Origin: Mermis nigrescens
Lineage: Eukaryota; Nematoda; Enoplea; Mermithida; Mermithidae
Assembly (NCBI GenBank): GCA_036768485.1
Contig: JAVLUZ010000154.1
Coordinates: 38,254,447 to 38,318,446, forward strand
Reading direction: 5' to 3'
DNA length: 64,000 nt
Shown one piece after another: positions 29,601 to 41,600 of the stretch (position 1 is the stretch's first letter; the number at the start of each line of letters is the position of its first letter). Below the pieces are notes generated by a model, which saw nothing but the letters and a program-made list of their open reading frames with translations, was not told where the DNA came from and did no database searches. Position numbers and translations under genes: made by a program.

Positions 29601-32600
29601 TCAGATTGATGTTTAATGTACGAAAGATTTTACATCCATTATTAAGAAGAAAAGTTATTTTTCCGCAGAAACTTTGAATGCTTTGAATGATCTTATTATT
29701 CGTAAATCAGATATGAAAAATTTAAAATTATTGACATCAAACACTTATCAGAATCGTTGTATTCAACATTTTAAAGAACTCAAAAAGCGTGATTTTCTCA
29801 TTAAATGATGCGAACCTAAAAACCTTCAGGAGCATTACGGAAAACTGTAACACCTCATGCTAATTGAGACATAAATTATGGAATGACTCCGTTCGTTGAA
29901 AAGACCGGAGACGGGAAATCGTATCGTATTTCCAACCTGTACGAGCTTTAAGAGAGAGCATGTGAAAGGGTGTGAAAGTACGCGTAAATTTGTCTTTACA
30001 ATTCTTGAAAATTAAGCCAAGTCAATAAAAGCTGCAACAAAAAATAAATTTAAATACATTGCTGAAGCACTGCAGAGGAAATATTCGAATATACGGATAA
30101 AATATTTTTCCCTTTTCTAAACTTAATACGACTTTTATCGAAGAGTAGTCGTTACAGAATAAAATTTCTATGGAGCATTCGCATCAATAAGTAGAGTTGT
30201 GATACGGAGACTAATATCAGTCATCTAACGAAATAGGCTGTATGCTGACGAGTAATGAAGGAAGGAGCTTATGCAACATTACAAAAGCTGTAGATGTTAG
30301 AGCTTTGATTTGCATTGACTAAGAACGAAATGAATAGCGAATAAATGTCTAGCTGTGATCATAAATGCGCAGCATGGCCGATCTGGGGGGTTCAAAAATT
30401 AAGCTTTTCTGGGTTAAAATGACCACAAAAACTGATATGTATAAATGCTAAAATAGCGTTGAAACTACGTTATTTCACAGCTTCTGATCAATTTCAAGCA
30501 GTTTTGAAGGAAATATCTGACTATGACTTGTTGGGCTTCCTTGCGTACCTCAAGCTACACCCTAGTTGTTATCCGAGAAACAATTTTTATGCCTGTGAAA
30601 ATGGAAGTCGATGAGAAAGTTGCATAAATATAGATGCACAGCATGACCGTTCTAGGGGTCAGCCGCTTTAGAAAAAGTTAATTCGCTTTTTTGGGACAAA
30701 ATGACCTCAAAAACTGAATCAAATGCTAGCGTTAAAACTATTTTATTCCATAGTTGTTCAATTTCAAAATCTTGTACACAAAATGCTCAATTTTCATCCA
30801 AAATTGGCCTTCACTTTGCCTCATTATCACCGGGAAATTTTCCATTTTTATTCTGGGTTGTAGACCCCTTCCGAACCCCCCAACGTGCATGTTTGTGCAC
30901 CAGCACTAAATTATACATAGTATATTCATCAAGCATACCTCATTCCCATATTTTGTCCCATTCGTTCCCAGCTTTGCAATGATGGTTCCTATTGGCGTGT
31001 TTTCAGATATGGCAAACGAAATCGACTCGTTTTTGGCTGGACCACCGTTCGGAACATCTGTCAATTCAATGGTGAACAATTTTCTGTCCAACTTTCTCAC
31101 AGGCGTACCTTGATCCTCAGCAACTACATAGAATCTGAAAATCCTTTGATCATTTTCATAATCTAACGCCCGATTGCAACTAATCAAACCAGAACTGACA
31201 TGAATTTCAAATGGAACAGATCGTAGCTCGCTTTCTATTCTATACATAATTGTCGCATTTGAACCATGGTCTCGGTCATGCGCTTTGACTTGGAACACTT
31301 CGGCTCCGACTTGTTGTTGTTCTCGAAAATAAAAGTAATCGTTTTGTGGTAATACAAAATAAGGGCTATTGTCATTGACGTCCTTTACACGCACTGTTCG
31401 CTGGCACACTGTGGACAAAGGTTGTTGACCGTTATCGGAAACCCGAATACTTAGGTCGAATTCGTCTATCTCTTCTCGGTCCAGCGCTTTTTCAACGTAC
31501 AACATTCCGTCGTTATCGATGCTGAATAAGCCCGCGAAATTGTTGATAAGACTGTAAGAAAGTCGAGCGTTTTCGTACAAGTCCTTATCAATACAGTTTA
31601 ATTTATCCAATGTGAGCTTAGTCGGTTGATTTTCTTCGACGTTATAATACAAATTGCCAGAATCTTGACAAACTGGTGGATTATCATTGTCATCGAGAAT
31701 AGCAATTTTAACTGTTCCATTAGCGCTTCGACTGGGCCGACCATTATCGCTAACTCGAATACTTAGTTCGTACAAATCGAACTTTTCTCGATCCACCATA
31801 TTTTTGGAATATAAGGTTCCAGATTCGGAATAGATACCAAAGGTATTCTTTACGGAAGTCAACGTTTGACCTAAACTAATAACTTTTTCGACTAAAACAT
31901 CATAAAATAATCGACCATTCGCGTTGCTATCCAGATCATAAGCTAAAACGCGGCCAAGCTCAGTGCCTATCGGTTTATTCTCTTGAATACTAAATTCAAA
32001 CTTCCCCGATAGTCCCAAAGTAGGGCTGTTATCATTCTCATCCAAAACGTTCAACATCACAGTAACGTTAGCATTTTTTGGTGGTATGCCGCTGTCCTGA
32101 GCAGTGATGAGCAATTTATACTGTTTGTACTGTTCAAAATCCAGATTTTTCGCTAATTTTAGCTCGCCGCTTACAACGTGCAATAGAAACTGCCCATTAT
32201 AATTGTCCAACAACCGATAGCGTATCTCGCTATTGTGACCGCTGTCCAAATCATCCGCAGACAAAACGAAAAATGTTGTCAAAAGTGGAAAATTCTCGGA
32301 CAAGCTCACGTAAAAAGTTTTACTGTCGAATTTGGGGTCGTGATTATTACCATCTTCGACATCTATCCTTAGCTGAGTATTGTTGTATACGACTGGATAA
32401 CCAGAGGCAACTTGCACATTTAAAAGATAATTGTGTGAGTCGTAAAAACTGCCATAATCGAGACGTTTCCTCAAAGAAATCTTGCCTGAATCGGGATCAA
32501 TCCCAAATAGTTGATCTGGGTCGCCATCTTGAATAGTATAAACCAGGGGATGCAATCCATAGGCTTTACACTGGGCAAGAATTATGCCAGGCAAAGTATC

Positions 32601-35600
32601 CTCCCGCATAATAATTGCATATGAAGCACGATCAAAAACTGGGCTAGAATAGTCGCTTGTAATGACTGTGACTCGTACTTCAGCCAGATTAGAAGATCGA
32701 ATTAGGCCACCGTCACTTGCTATAATATGGAATTCGTAAATGGTTGGGGAGAGCTGCGCGTTGACAAACAATTCCCCTGTCAAATATAGAATCGTTCTTA
32801 AGATTAAAAAATGACTACGAAAATTTTTTAAAAGTAAAAAAATAAATCATAAAATTATAGTTATAACTGTAAAATTATATAGTATATCAATGACATAATT
32901 ATAATTATATAATATAATTATAATAAATTACAATTACAAAAATTAGAAAAAATTATAAATTATAAAAATTTCGTTATAACCAGACAAGCACACGGGAAAT
33001 TGGGTGTCTAAACCAAAGATGGGAAATTTTATGGGTAAAATGAGGCAAAATGAAGGTTTAAGATGGATGAAAATTGAAAATTTTCGTCAAAACGGCTTGA
33101 AATTAATCAGAAACATGAAATTATGTCGTTTTTGCTATTTTGGTCATTTTACCAGCTTTTGAGGTTATTTTGGCCCAAAAAACTCAACTTTTGATCCCCC
33201 TATATCTGCCGTGTTGTGCAGCTATGGTTACAATAACTGGAATTACGTATATCTAATAGTACTAGAACGTTTGCATTTAAAAACACAACAAGCGTTTAAG
33301 GGTGACACGTACGCGGGCAGCAACCCAATTCGGAGGAGGGGGTTTAAAGATGCAGATGCAAAATCGCTAAAGACAGCATGGAAAATTCGAGGTCTGTCGA
33401 TTCCTGGAAGAGTTGATTCAGATTGTCGGGGCTCCAGAACCCCACACCCATGTGTGGATACATCTACATCTACGAATAGAAATACATAGCTAAAAATTTT
33501 CAAGAATAAGTAAATGACGCACACACCAGACCACATATTAGTTCCTTACCTTCAAAAAATAGTTTTGAAACTTCCCCATGTTACGCAAAATTAAAACGAA
33601 CAGGATTCCATGTAATATTTATCACTAAAAGTTACACTTAACTAACTTGAAACGTCAAGAAAAGCCTTGCTCTCGAAGCTATTGTAGATCGGAAATCCCA
33701 GAAAAATCCCGACCACGGACTTTCCCAGTCCCGTAATACTATACACTGCTTATCATTCGTCTCCTGTCCTGACTTCCTCTTTTACATAATGATCATTGAG
33801 CTTAATACGTCAGTGAACAACACATTTTTTATTTCATCTTCTTGTAAACGAGTGAAGCAAAGCGCAAAAATAAGTTTAATCAATCTATTATTCAGAAAAT
33901 TGACAGGAGCGGTTAAACGTCTACGCGATGCGCAATAAAAATTGATTAAAAAATTGAAAATTCAGACCACAATGAAAAATTTGTCTTTGAAAAGTTTGTT
34001 AAAAGTTTATTCATAAAGGAGCTAATTAGCTTGCAACCATATATGGACGTGGGGACTCCAAAATCCAAAGTGCCCTCGGAGATAACGGTAGGCACCCCGA
34101 ATGGAATTTTTCTGTGTCTTTTTTGCAATTTAGCCCCATTAAACTGCCCGGAATACGATCGCTGCCCATTTATACTTTCAACTATACGATTGTTGCATGC
34201 TGTTCAAACATATGAAGAACTAGCAAGGAAAAAATGCTCCGATTGAACAACAAAGACGAGTATACTTGGGATTGTGGATTATCAAGGATGTGAAAGAGGG
34301 GACAAGAAAAAAGCTTTCTATGTATATGCCTAAAGTCGCAAAATCTGTTAAAAATCAGACTTTTTCTAAGCAACGCAAAAATTGAAGTATATTCTGCGGC
34401 AAGCAGATTGAAATATTGAAAAAAATTGAAAAAAGTTAGCTATACAGTAGCTATGGGAAATTTTAATGAAACATCAAACACGATGCATTCAAGACAATCA
34501 AAGAAATTGTTAGTTTAAAGCAGTAGGAAACGCATAAGCTTACGTGAAACAGACTACATCTTGGTACACTTGTTTGCCCGAACGATTGTGTGCACTAACC
34601 AATCGACGCCATGTTTGCTTGCTATAATGCTCATGACAACAAAATAAAACCCTTTATATAAAATTGCAGTCATAGTCTGTTTCATTTATCCGAGAGCTTT
34701 TTTAGCAAATCTTTTCGGGGCTACAGTAACTCTATCTTCCCTACTTACTGTAGGTCATTAAGAGATCACTGTAGCTGCATAAGAAGGAAGGGTTTTTAAT
34801 AAAATTTCTTACGGCATAATTTATTCTCGTCTTCCAGCAGATCATGCAACATGCGGATGGAATTCGCGCATTCAGCTTGTCATAAATCGACTGTTAAACA
34901 CAATAGACTAGCATTTAAACGATTACCGGAAAATTGCTCGCCAACAATTGCTCGAGAACAATTGCTCGCCAACAATTGCTCGCCTAGCAATTGCTCGCCC
35001 AGCAATTGCTCGCCCAGCAATTGCTCGCCCAGCAATTGCTCGCCCAGCAATTGCTCGCCCAGCAATTGCTCGTTAAACAATTGCTCGCCAATCACCAATA
35101 ATCAGCAATTGTCATTCTATATCGGAATCAATTACGCTATAGAAATGGAAGGTGTGTTTAGTCCAAAAATCGACCGCCCCCGGATCTTGTAATCATCTGA
35201 TGTGAACAAAATGGTATAATCAAGTACAATTCAGTTCTGCTGTGATGTTGCATACATTTGCTCTCATACATTTATCTATGTACAAATTGATTCGTTTTTG
35301 GTAGGAAAGAGAGAAGCAGTAGTTTCAGTTTAAAAGTATTCATTTTTTGTGTACTAAAATGATTTTTAATTCCTTCAATCTTAATTTTCAGTTTTAATGC
35401 ACTCAATAAAGTCGACCGGTGCTCGCCACTGCCAGGCGATTGCTCGCCAATCACCTGTGATTAGTCGAGTAATGCATTTTTAAGTTTTTTTTAATTCGTT
35501 CGATCAGTTACAAGCTAATCATTGAAGCAAAGTAATTCAAGTCGGAAATTTTTCCGATCACAGCAGAACTAAATTGTACTTGATTACACAATTTTGTTCA

Positions 35601-38600
35601 GACCGGATCATTACAAGATCCGGGAACGGTCGATTTTTGGAAGGAACGCAGTTCCATCTTTATAGCGTATATGATTCCCAATATAGAATGACAATTGCTG
35701 ATTCGAAGAAATGAGAAGCAACAATGCTTAGGGAGCGATTCCCATGCGATCAATTCACTGGCGAGCAATCGCTCAGCAAGTAATCGTTCGGCTAGCAATT
35801 GTTAGTGATTGGCGAACAATTGTTAAGCTAGCAATTGTTCGTCGTGCAATCATCTGGCGAGCAATTGCTAGGCGAGCAATTGTTGGCGAACAATAGTTGG
35901 CGAGCAATTGCTGAGCGAGCAATTGTTGGGCGAGAATTTGCTGGGCGAGCAATTGCGGGGCGAGAAATTGCTGGGCGAGCAATTGCTGGGCGAGCAATTT
36001 GCTGGGCGAGCAATTGCTGGGCGAGCAATTTCTGGGCGAGCAATTGCTGGGCGAGCAATTGCTGGGCGAGCAATTGCTGGGCGAGCAATTGCTGGGCGAG
36101 CAATTGCTGGGCGAGCAATTGCTGGGCGAGCAATTGTTGACGGGCAATTGTTCTCGAGCAATTGTTGGCGAGCAATTTTCCGCACACGATTTTAAACAAC
36201 GCCGAAAACTTCCGCTTAGCGTAGTGGTAGAACGTCTGATTGCCGTCGAAGCAACACGGGTTCGATTCCTGCTGCAAGTTTTTCATTTAGCGCACTTTGT
36301 AGTATGTCACAGCACTGTTCAGATGCTTGAATTAAGTCTATATGGACGGTTTAGTGCATTAAAAATGAAAAAATGGCGGCCGCTTGCTCCCACTCAACTT
36401 TTCTGTCGAGTCACGGTAAGTCCCCTAGTTAGGCATACTGAAGCCTTCAGAAAAATTTACTGAAAAAGCTCTCGCATAAATGAAGCAGATAATAGTTTTC
36501 TATCAATCACGATGCGAAGCAAGTCAGTTGCAAGCAGTTTACAAATAGTATACATTTTGGATCATGTTTACACACTCTTGGGTGAAGAATTGAAAATTAT
36601 CTTGAAAAATGAGCTTGCTAAGCGAGAGTTGTAAACCAAGAGAAACTTAAAGTTTTTGATTTACAACTTACTATTGGTTTTTATTGGTTTACAACTCTCG
36701 CTTAGCAAGCTCATTTTTCAAAACTATTTCGTGGCGAACAGTCGTGTTGAAAATTATGTAAAGGTTACATTTTTTCACAGGCTGCAGAATATATTTCGAT
36801 TTTTGGCGTAGCTTAGAGAAAGTCTGATTTTTAAGAGATTTTGCGACTTTAGGCATAGGTAGATTTTTCCTCAAATCCTCTTTTTACATACTTAATCATT
36901 CACAATCCCAAGTATATTCGTCTTTTTTGTTCCATCGAAGCGCTTTTCTTTGCTAGTACCCTACTTTTGATTAGCATGATTTAAGTGAATCAGTCGGTAA
37001 ATACATACGGTAACATGCCACAATAATGACAGCAGTCCAAGAAGGCGGAAAACAATATTGTTCCGAACAATAACAATAACAATACAATAACGTTTTTTAA
37101 AGAAGACAACCTTACCTTATTTAAATAGATCAAAGGTTTTCAGCATAAACTTTACACAAATATTGTGTGTAAAGAACACTTACACTCAGATTCGTTATTC
37201 TTACGTTACATGGAACATTGTGAAAAAAGCTTCTGCAACACTCTGAAACTAAATTTAATTTTCAGTGTAAACTTTACACAACTATTGGGTGTAGAGAAAA
37301 TAACAGTCTAATTCGTAATTCTGACATTATGTAGAACATTTTGAAAACAAACTTAAGCTTCCAAAAAGCTTTAGAACTGAAGGTAATTTGCACTGTAAAC
37401 TTTAAACAACCACAGAGTGTAAGAAAGATTTTAGTCGGATTCGAAATTCTGATATTACTCTGATATTACGATCAACGTTTATGAAAACATTTAGTCTCCA
37501 CAATGGCCTGAAGACAAATAAATATTAGATATAAACCACTTTACACCAGTGTTAAGTGTAAAGAAACGCGCCCAACTGGCGTATCATGCTTGATTCCTGG
37601 TACATTTTTATACTTGATATCATGTTCAGACTCATAACCGGAGATGTTGGCAGGAAAAAACAAGACAGAAACGCGTTTAACACACCTAATATTTGACTTT
37701 ACACCTCCCGGAAAAGCTAAATATTGACGTAAATAAACGCAATTTGGTGTGACGTTGTACTTTTAGAAAGTACATTATTTTTATTGTTTTCGACCAATCC
37801 CGACTTCTAAATGGAGAACGTGGCAAACAGAAAAACGGACAAAAACGTATTTGCCACCATCCACCACATTGTAAAATGTAAAAATTTGAACCCAACTCCC
37901 CATCGAGTGTTAAGAAATTCGGTTTTGGCCAGTTTGTAGCCTTTAAATTGTAGTACGTTTGTATGTGGAAAACTTCTGTTCTGCAAAATATTTGAGATAT
38001 TTACCAATCAAAATAGGGAAAAAAATGTTTTTTCGCCCATTTTACACCCCTAATTTCGAACTTTACACCCCGTAAGTGACTCAATATTGCGTTTTTTTAA
38101 AAACGTTTTGCTGCGACGTATAGTCCTTAGAGGGTACTTTATTTCACTTTTATTCAATTTATCTGACTTATAAGCGGCAAAGTTAGCAGAGAAATCTTAG
38201 ACAAAATCTGTTTTTACACCATCCACTAGAGTGTAAAGTTCAAAGCCCTATATCTAACTCTATATTTCGTGTAAAAAAGCTTGCTGGTAAGCAGAAAGTA
38301 GCCATTAAGCCGTAGTACATTTCTATCAGAACAACATTTTTTTCGAACACTTAACCGGAGTTGTTGGCAGACATAAACAATTCGAAAACTCGACCAAAAT
38401 GTGTTTTTTCACACCCTGATTTTCACACTATTTATAGTCTCATTCGGGAACTAATGCAAAATTCAAAAAACAAAAAATAGGTCCCATAGAGAATTCCATC
38501 CTCTACAATTCTATACTATTAAATTGCATAAAGTGTACATAGAGAGTTGTGTGCACGCTGCAGAAAAAACCACCCAAATTCGCTATATGTTATAACGTTA

Positions 38601-41600
38601 CGCCAAAACTTTACACGTTCATTACAGAATCGGTATTGGATGGAAAGGAAAACGAAGAATGATATGCAGCGAATTTTTTTATATCTATCTTTAAAAAAAC
38701 CGCAGCTCCCAGATGTGTCCCGTTATAGGCTCATATGTTTGGGGTACCCATGTATATTATAGGTACGGGCTAATGCGCTACCTATAATAAAGGCGCAGCG
38801 AAGAATTCAGGATATTCTCATGGAAGCAGTACCGTATTCCCAAACGGTCAAGAAAGGGTCGGATAAGTCACTATTGTCCAAAATGACATTTTTGCCGCTT
38901 TACATCATGTAGATTTTATTCAAAATGAGTTATGGTGCAAGTTTTTTCAGACATACGCAAAGCGCTGGAAAAATATATTAAATTTAGGTAGAACGTTTAG
39001 AGACTAAAAAATTATGCTCGATTTCGCGTACTTTGAGCAATAAACACGAGTCCATTAAAGCATTTGACGCGAAGCGCTGAAAACCTTTAGAATTTATGCT
39101 AAAGAATGAAAGAGAAAAAATCTACTAACAGTTGTTTATGCATCAGAAACTGTTTCAGCAGTTACGAAAACGTTCGCTGCTGGAAAAACTTATTTCTGGG
39201 AACAGCACAAAAATATGGCTTCCAGGTCGCAACGAAAGTGAATAAAAAGCAATGATGTGAAATGTTCAATTTATCGAAATTATATATTACAGTAAAAAAC
39301 AATGCATAGGAATGCCATTTTGTCTAATTTCTTATAAATTAGTTGAAATTTCAGCGATTATAAATTTTTCAAGCTTTTACTATCAGCGATGCGACGACCT
39401 CATAATCCATTTTGTGTTTTGGGTCCTTCAGGATCCGACGAATCAATATTTAAGTTAAAAGGGCAGAATTCAATAGAAATATGAGTCATTATTCGTATAT
39501 TATTGACAAATTTCGTACGTTCCAGCAAATACTTGTTCTTAGTTTTTTTGCCCATTTCACTGACAGAAGAACTTTAGCTTGCATGGTAATAAGTTTTCTG
39601 CAGATATTAAAAATTTCGTACCTGTGTTAATATTAATTCCAAAATGATTGTCATCAACGGGAGATACCATTGTATACCGGACGGCACCCAACGGGCCACT
39701 GTCTCTATCGGTCGCTCTAATCCATGCAATCGTCTGACCAACAGGTACATTTTGCCTCAGGCTAACGTTGTACAAAGTAGGAAAGAAAAGAGGCGCATTG
39801 TCATTTACATCCTCGACGATAACACGTAAGGAGCTGAAGCTCTTCAAACCACCTGTACACATAACATAAATCCTTGATTACCCTAAACTTGGCATAAATA
39901 TAACAGCATTGATGATTTAACAGCACAAAGCTTTAAGTGTTTTTTATTAGTCTGCAAACGCTTTATAAAAAGTTACATCAATTGATTAACACAATCAAAT
40001 AACCATAATGGATATTCAATAAACATCTTTCAAACGCAGAGATCGCAAGTTCGCATTTTTAATACAAAAGTGAAAGCAGGCTAATTTCATTGAACATCTA
40101 GAGAAATAAGTACTTGCTAATTATTTTTCTATAAGCAAGTAAAACCTAATAAGGTAAAAATGCTGACTTATAATTATTATATTATAAATCAGGACACCTA
40201 TTTCCTATCATTATATACCAAAAGTGTGTTTGGTAGATGACCGCTATTATACAAATATAGCAGCGAATATTCATGGAGAAATTAACGGGTAAAATGAAAA
40301 TCAAAGTCAAATTGACTTTTTTAGAATACCTTTGTCTTCAGCGGATATAGTCAAGTGATAACGCTGTTTAAGTTCGTAATCAAGAGAACCATTTAGACAA
40401 ATCGATCCAGTATCACGATCGATAAGAAAAGTTTGGGCGATTTCTCTGCTATCGGCTAATAAGGCGTAATTTACCTTGCCGTTCAAGCCACAGTCGGTAT
40501 CGATTGCCAGAACCTGCGATAAATCATATAAGTCAGTTTCCTCTGGATAAATAACAAACGCATGCCTGTATTTCGGGAAAAGAAGGAGGGGCCTCCCCCT
40601 TGACTGAAACATTTGTTTTTGAATGGAAAGATAATGCAAGAAAAGGGGGAAATTGCATGTCTTTGTTTTATTCAGCACTTTATGTCGCAGGAAGTTTTGC
40701 TGATTGACTCAATCGCGACCTAAAAATGACTCGATTATTATTTTAATGGATGAGCATGCTTAAAAAACATTAGAAAATGCGGTTCTTATTGGCTATCCCT
40801 ACGAAATTTCCAAGATATAAAGCAATTCATGTCGGGTCCGCCCGCCCCTTTGGCGAATTCTATAGTATATTTCACGAAAGCTTGTGCGTGAGGATCAATT
40901 TTCAGCACTCACGCAAATAGCTACAAGAGTGGCTTCTGGACAGTCTACTGTAATACAATTTTGCATAGCAAAACTTGGATCTAGTATACATTTACGCCAC
41001 CGTTTTTAGCCGATTCAAATAAGCTACAGTGACCAAACTTTACACAAAAATTATCAAACATGTTCTGACTCGCATCAATAAAAAGAGTGTTGGTTACTGT
41101 AGCTTATTTGAATCTACAGTGTTGGTCACTGTAGCTTATTTGAATCGGCTAAAAAACGGTGGTGGGTAAATTGTATACTAGATCCCAAAACTTATATGCA
41201 TGTCAGTTGCTTAGCACAGTATCGTCATTTTATCTTCAGTTTCAAGCGCTTTTTTAATCTATTCGCATTGATTTAAAAATTGTGATCCACGCACAGTGTT
41301 TCGTGAAACAAATTATAGATACAGGTTTGACAATACGTATGTCTTAGGGTATATTAAGTGATTTAAACTTCTAGCTGGAAAAAAGAGAAATTTCCTGTCT
41401 ATCTATTGGCATCAAAAAATTGCAAAAAAATTTCAAAAATTGAATTCTGGGGGTATTTTGGTTTCTGGGGGTATTCGGCCTTCGGGGCAGTTGCATACCC
41501 CCAAACCCCTTCCCCACGCCAACGTGTGCTTAAAGTCATTTCTGACAAGATAACTTAATTTCAAGGCTTGACTTTCACCGCTTTGAGCCTAACTCAATTT

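Larger units (their letters stand above)
34220..36956. repeat. 2.7-kb palindromic element (long form) with nested insertions
   Basis: The arm at 34220-34399 is inverted at about 36782-36956, and both match the arms at 21.5-22.1 kb. Its 2.4-kb interior holds the 15-bp-unit foldback element, a tRNA-like sequence and a 36-bp perfect hairpin. Confidence 0.8.

Noticed and set aside
34927..36183. Regular short repeats resembling a CRISPR array
   Set aside because: The units are 15 bp, contiguous with no spacers, present in both orientations, and in a eukaryotic intron.
35828..36463. Overlapping open frames on both strands with repeating leucine/alanine or serine/asparagine/cysteine motifs
   Set aside because: They arise because the 15-bp tandem unit is stop-free in most frames, and the period is a multiple of three. 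No start context or homology.
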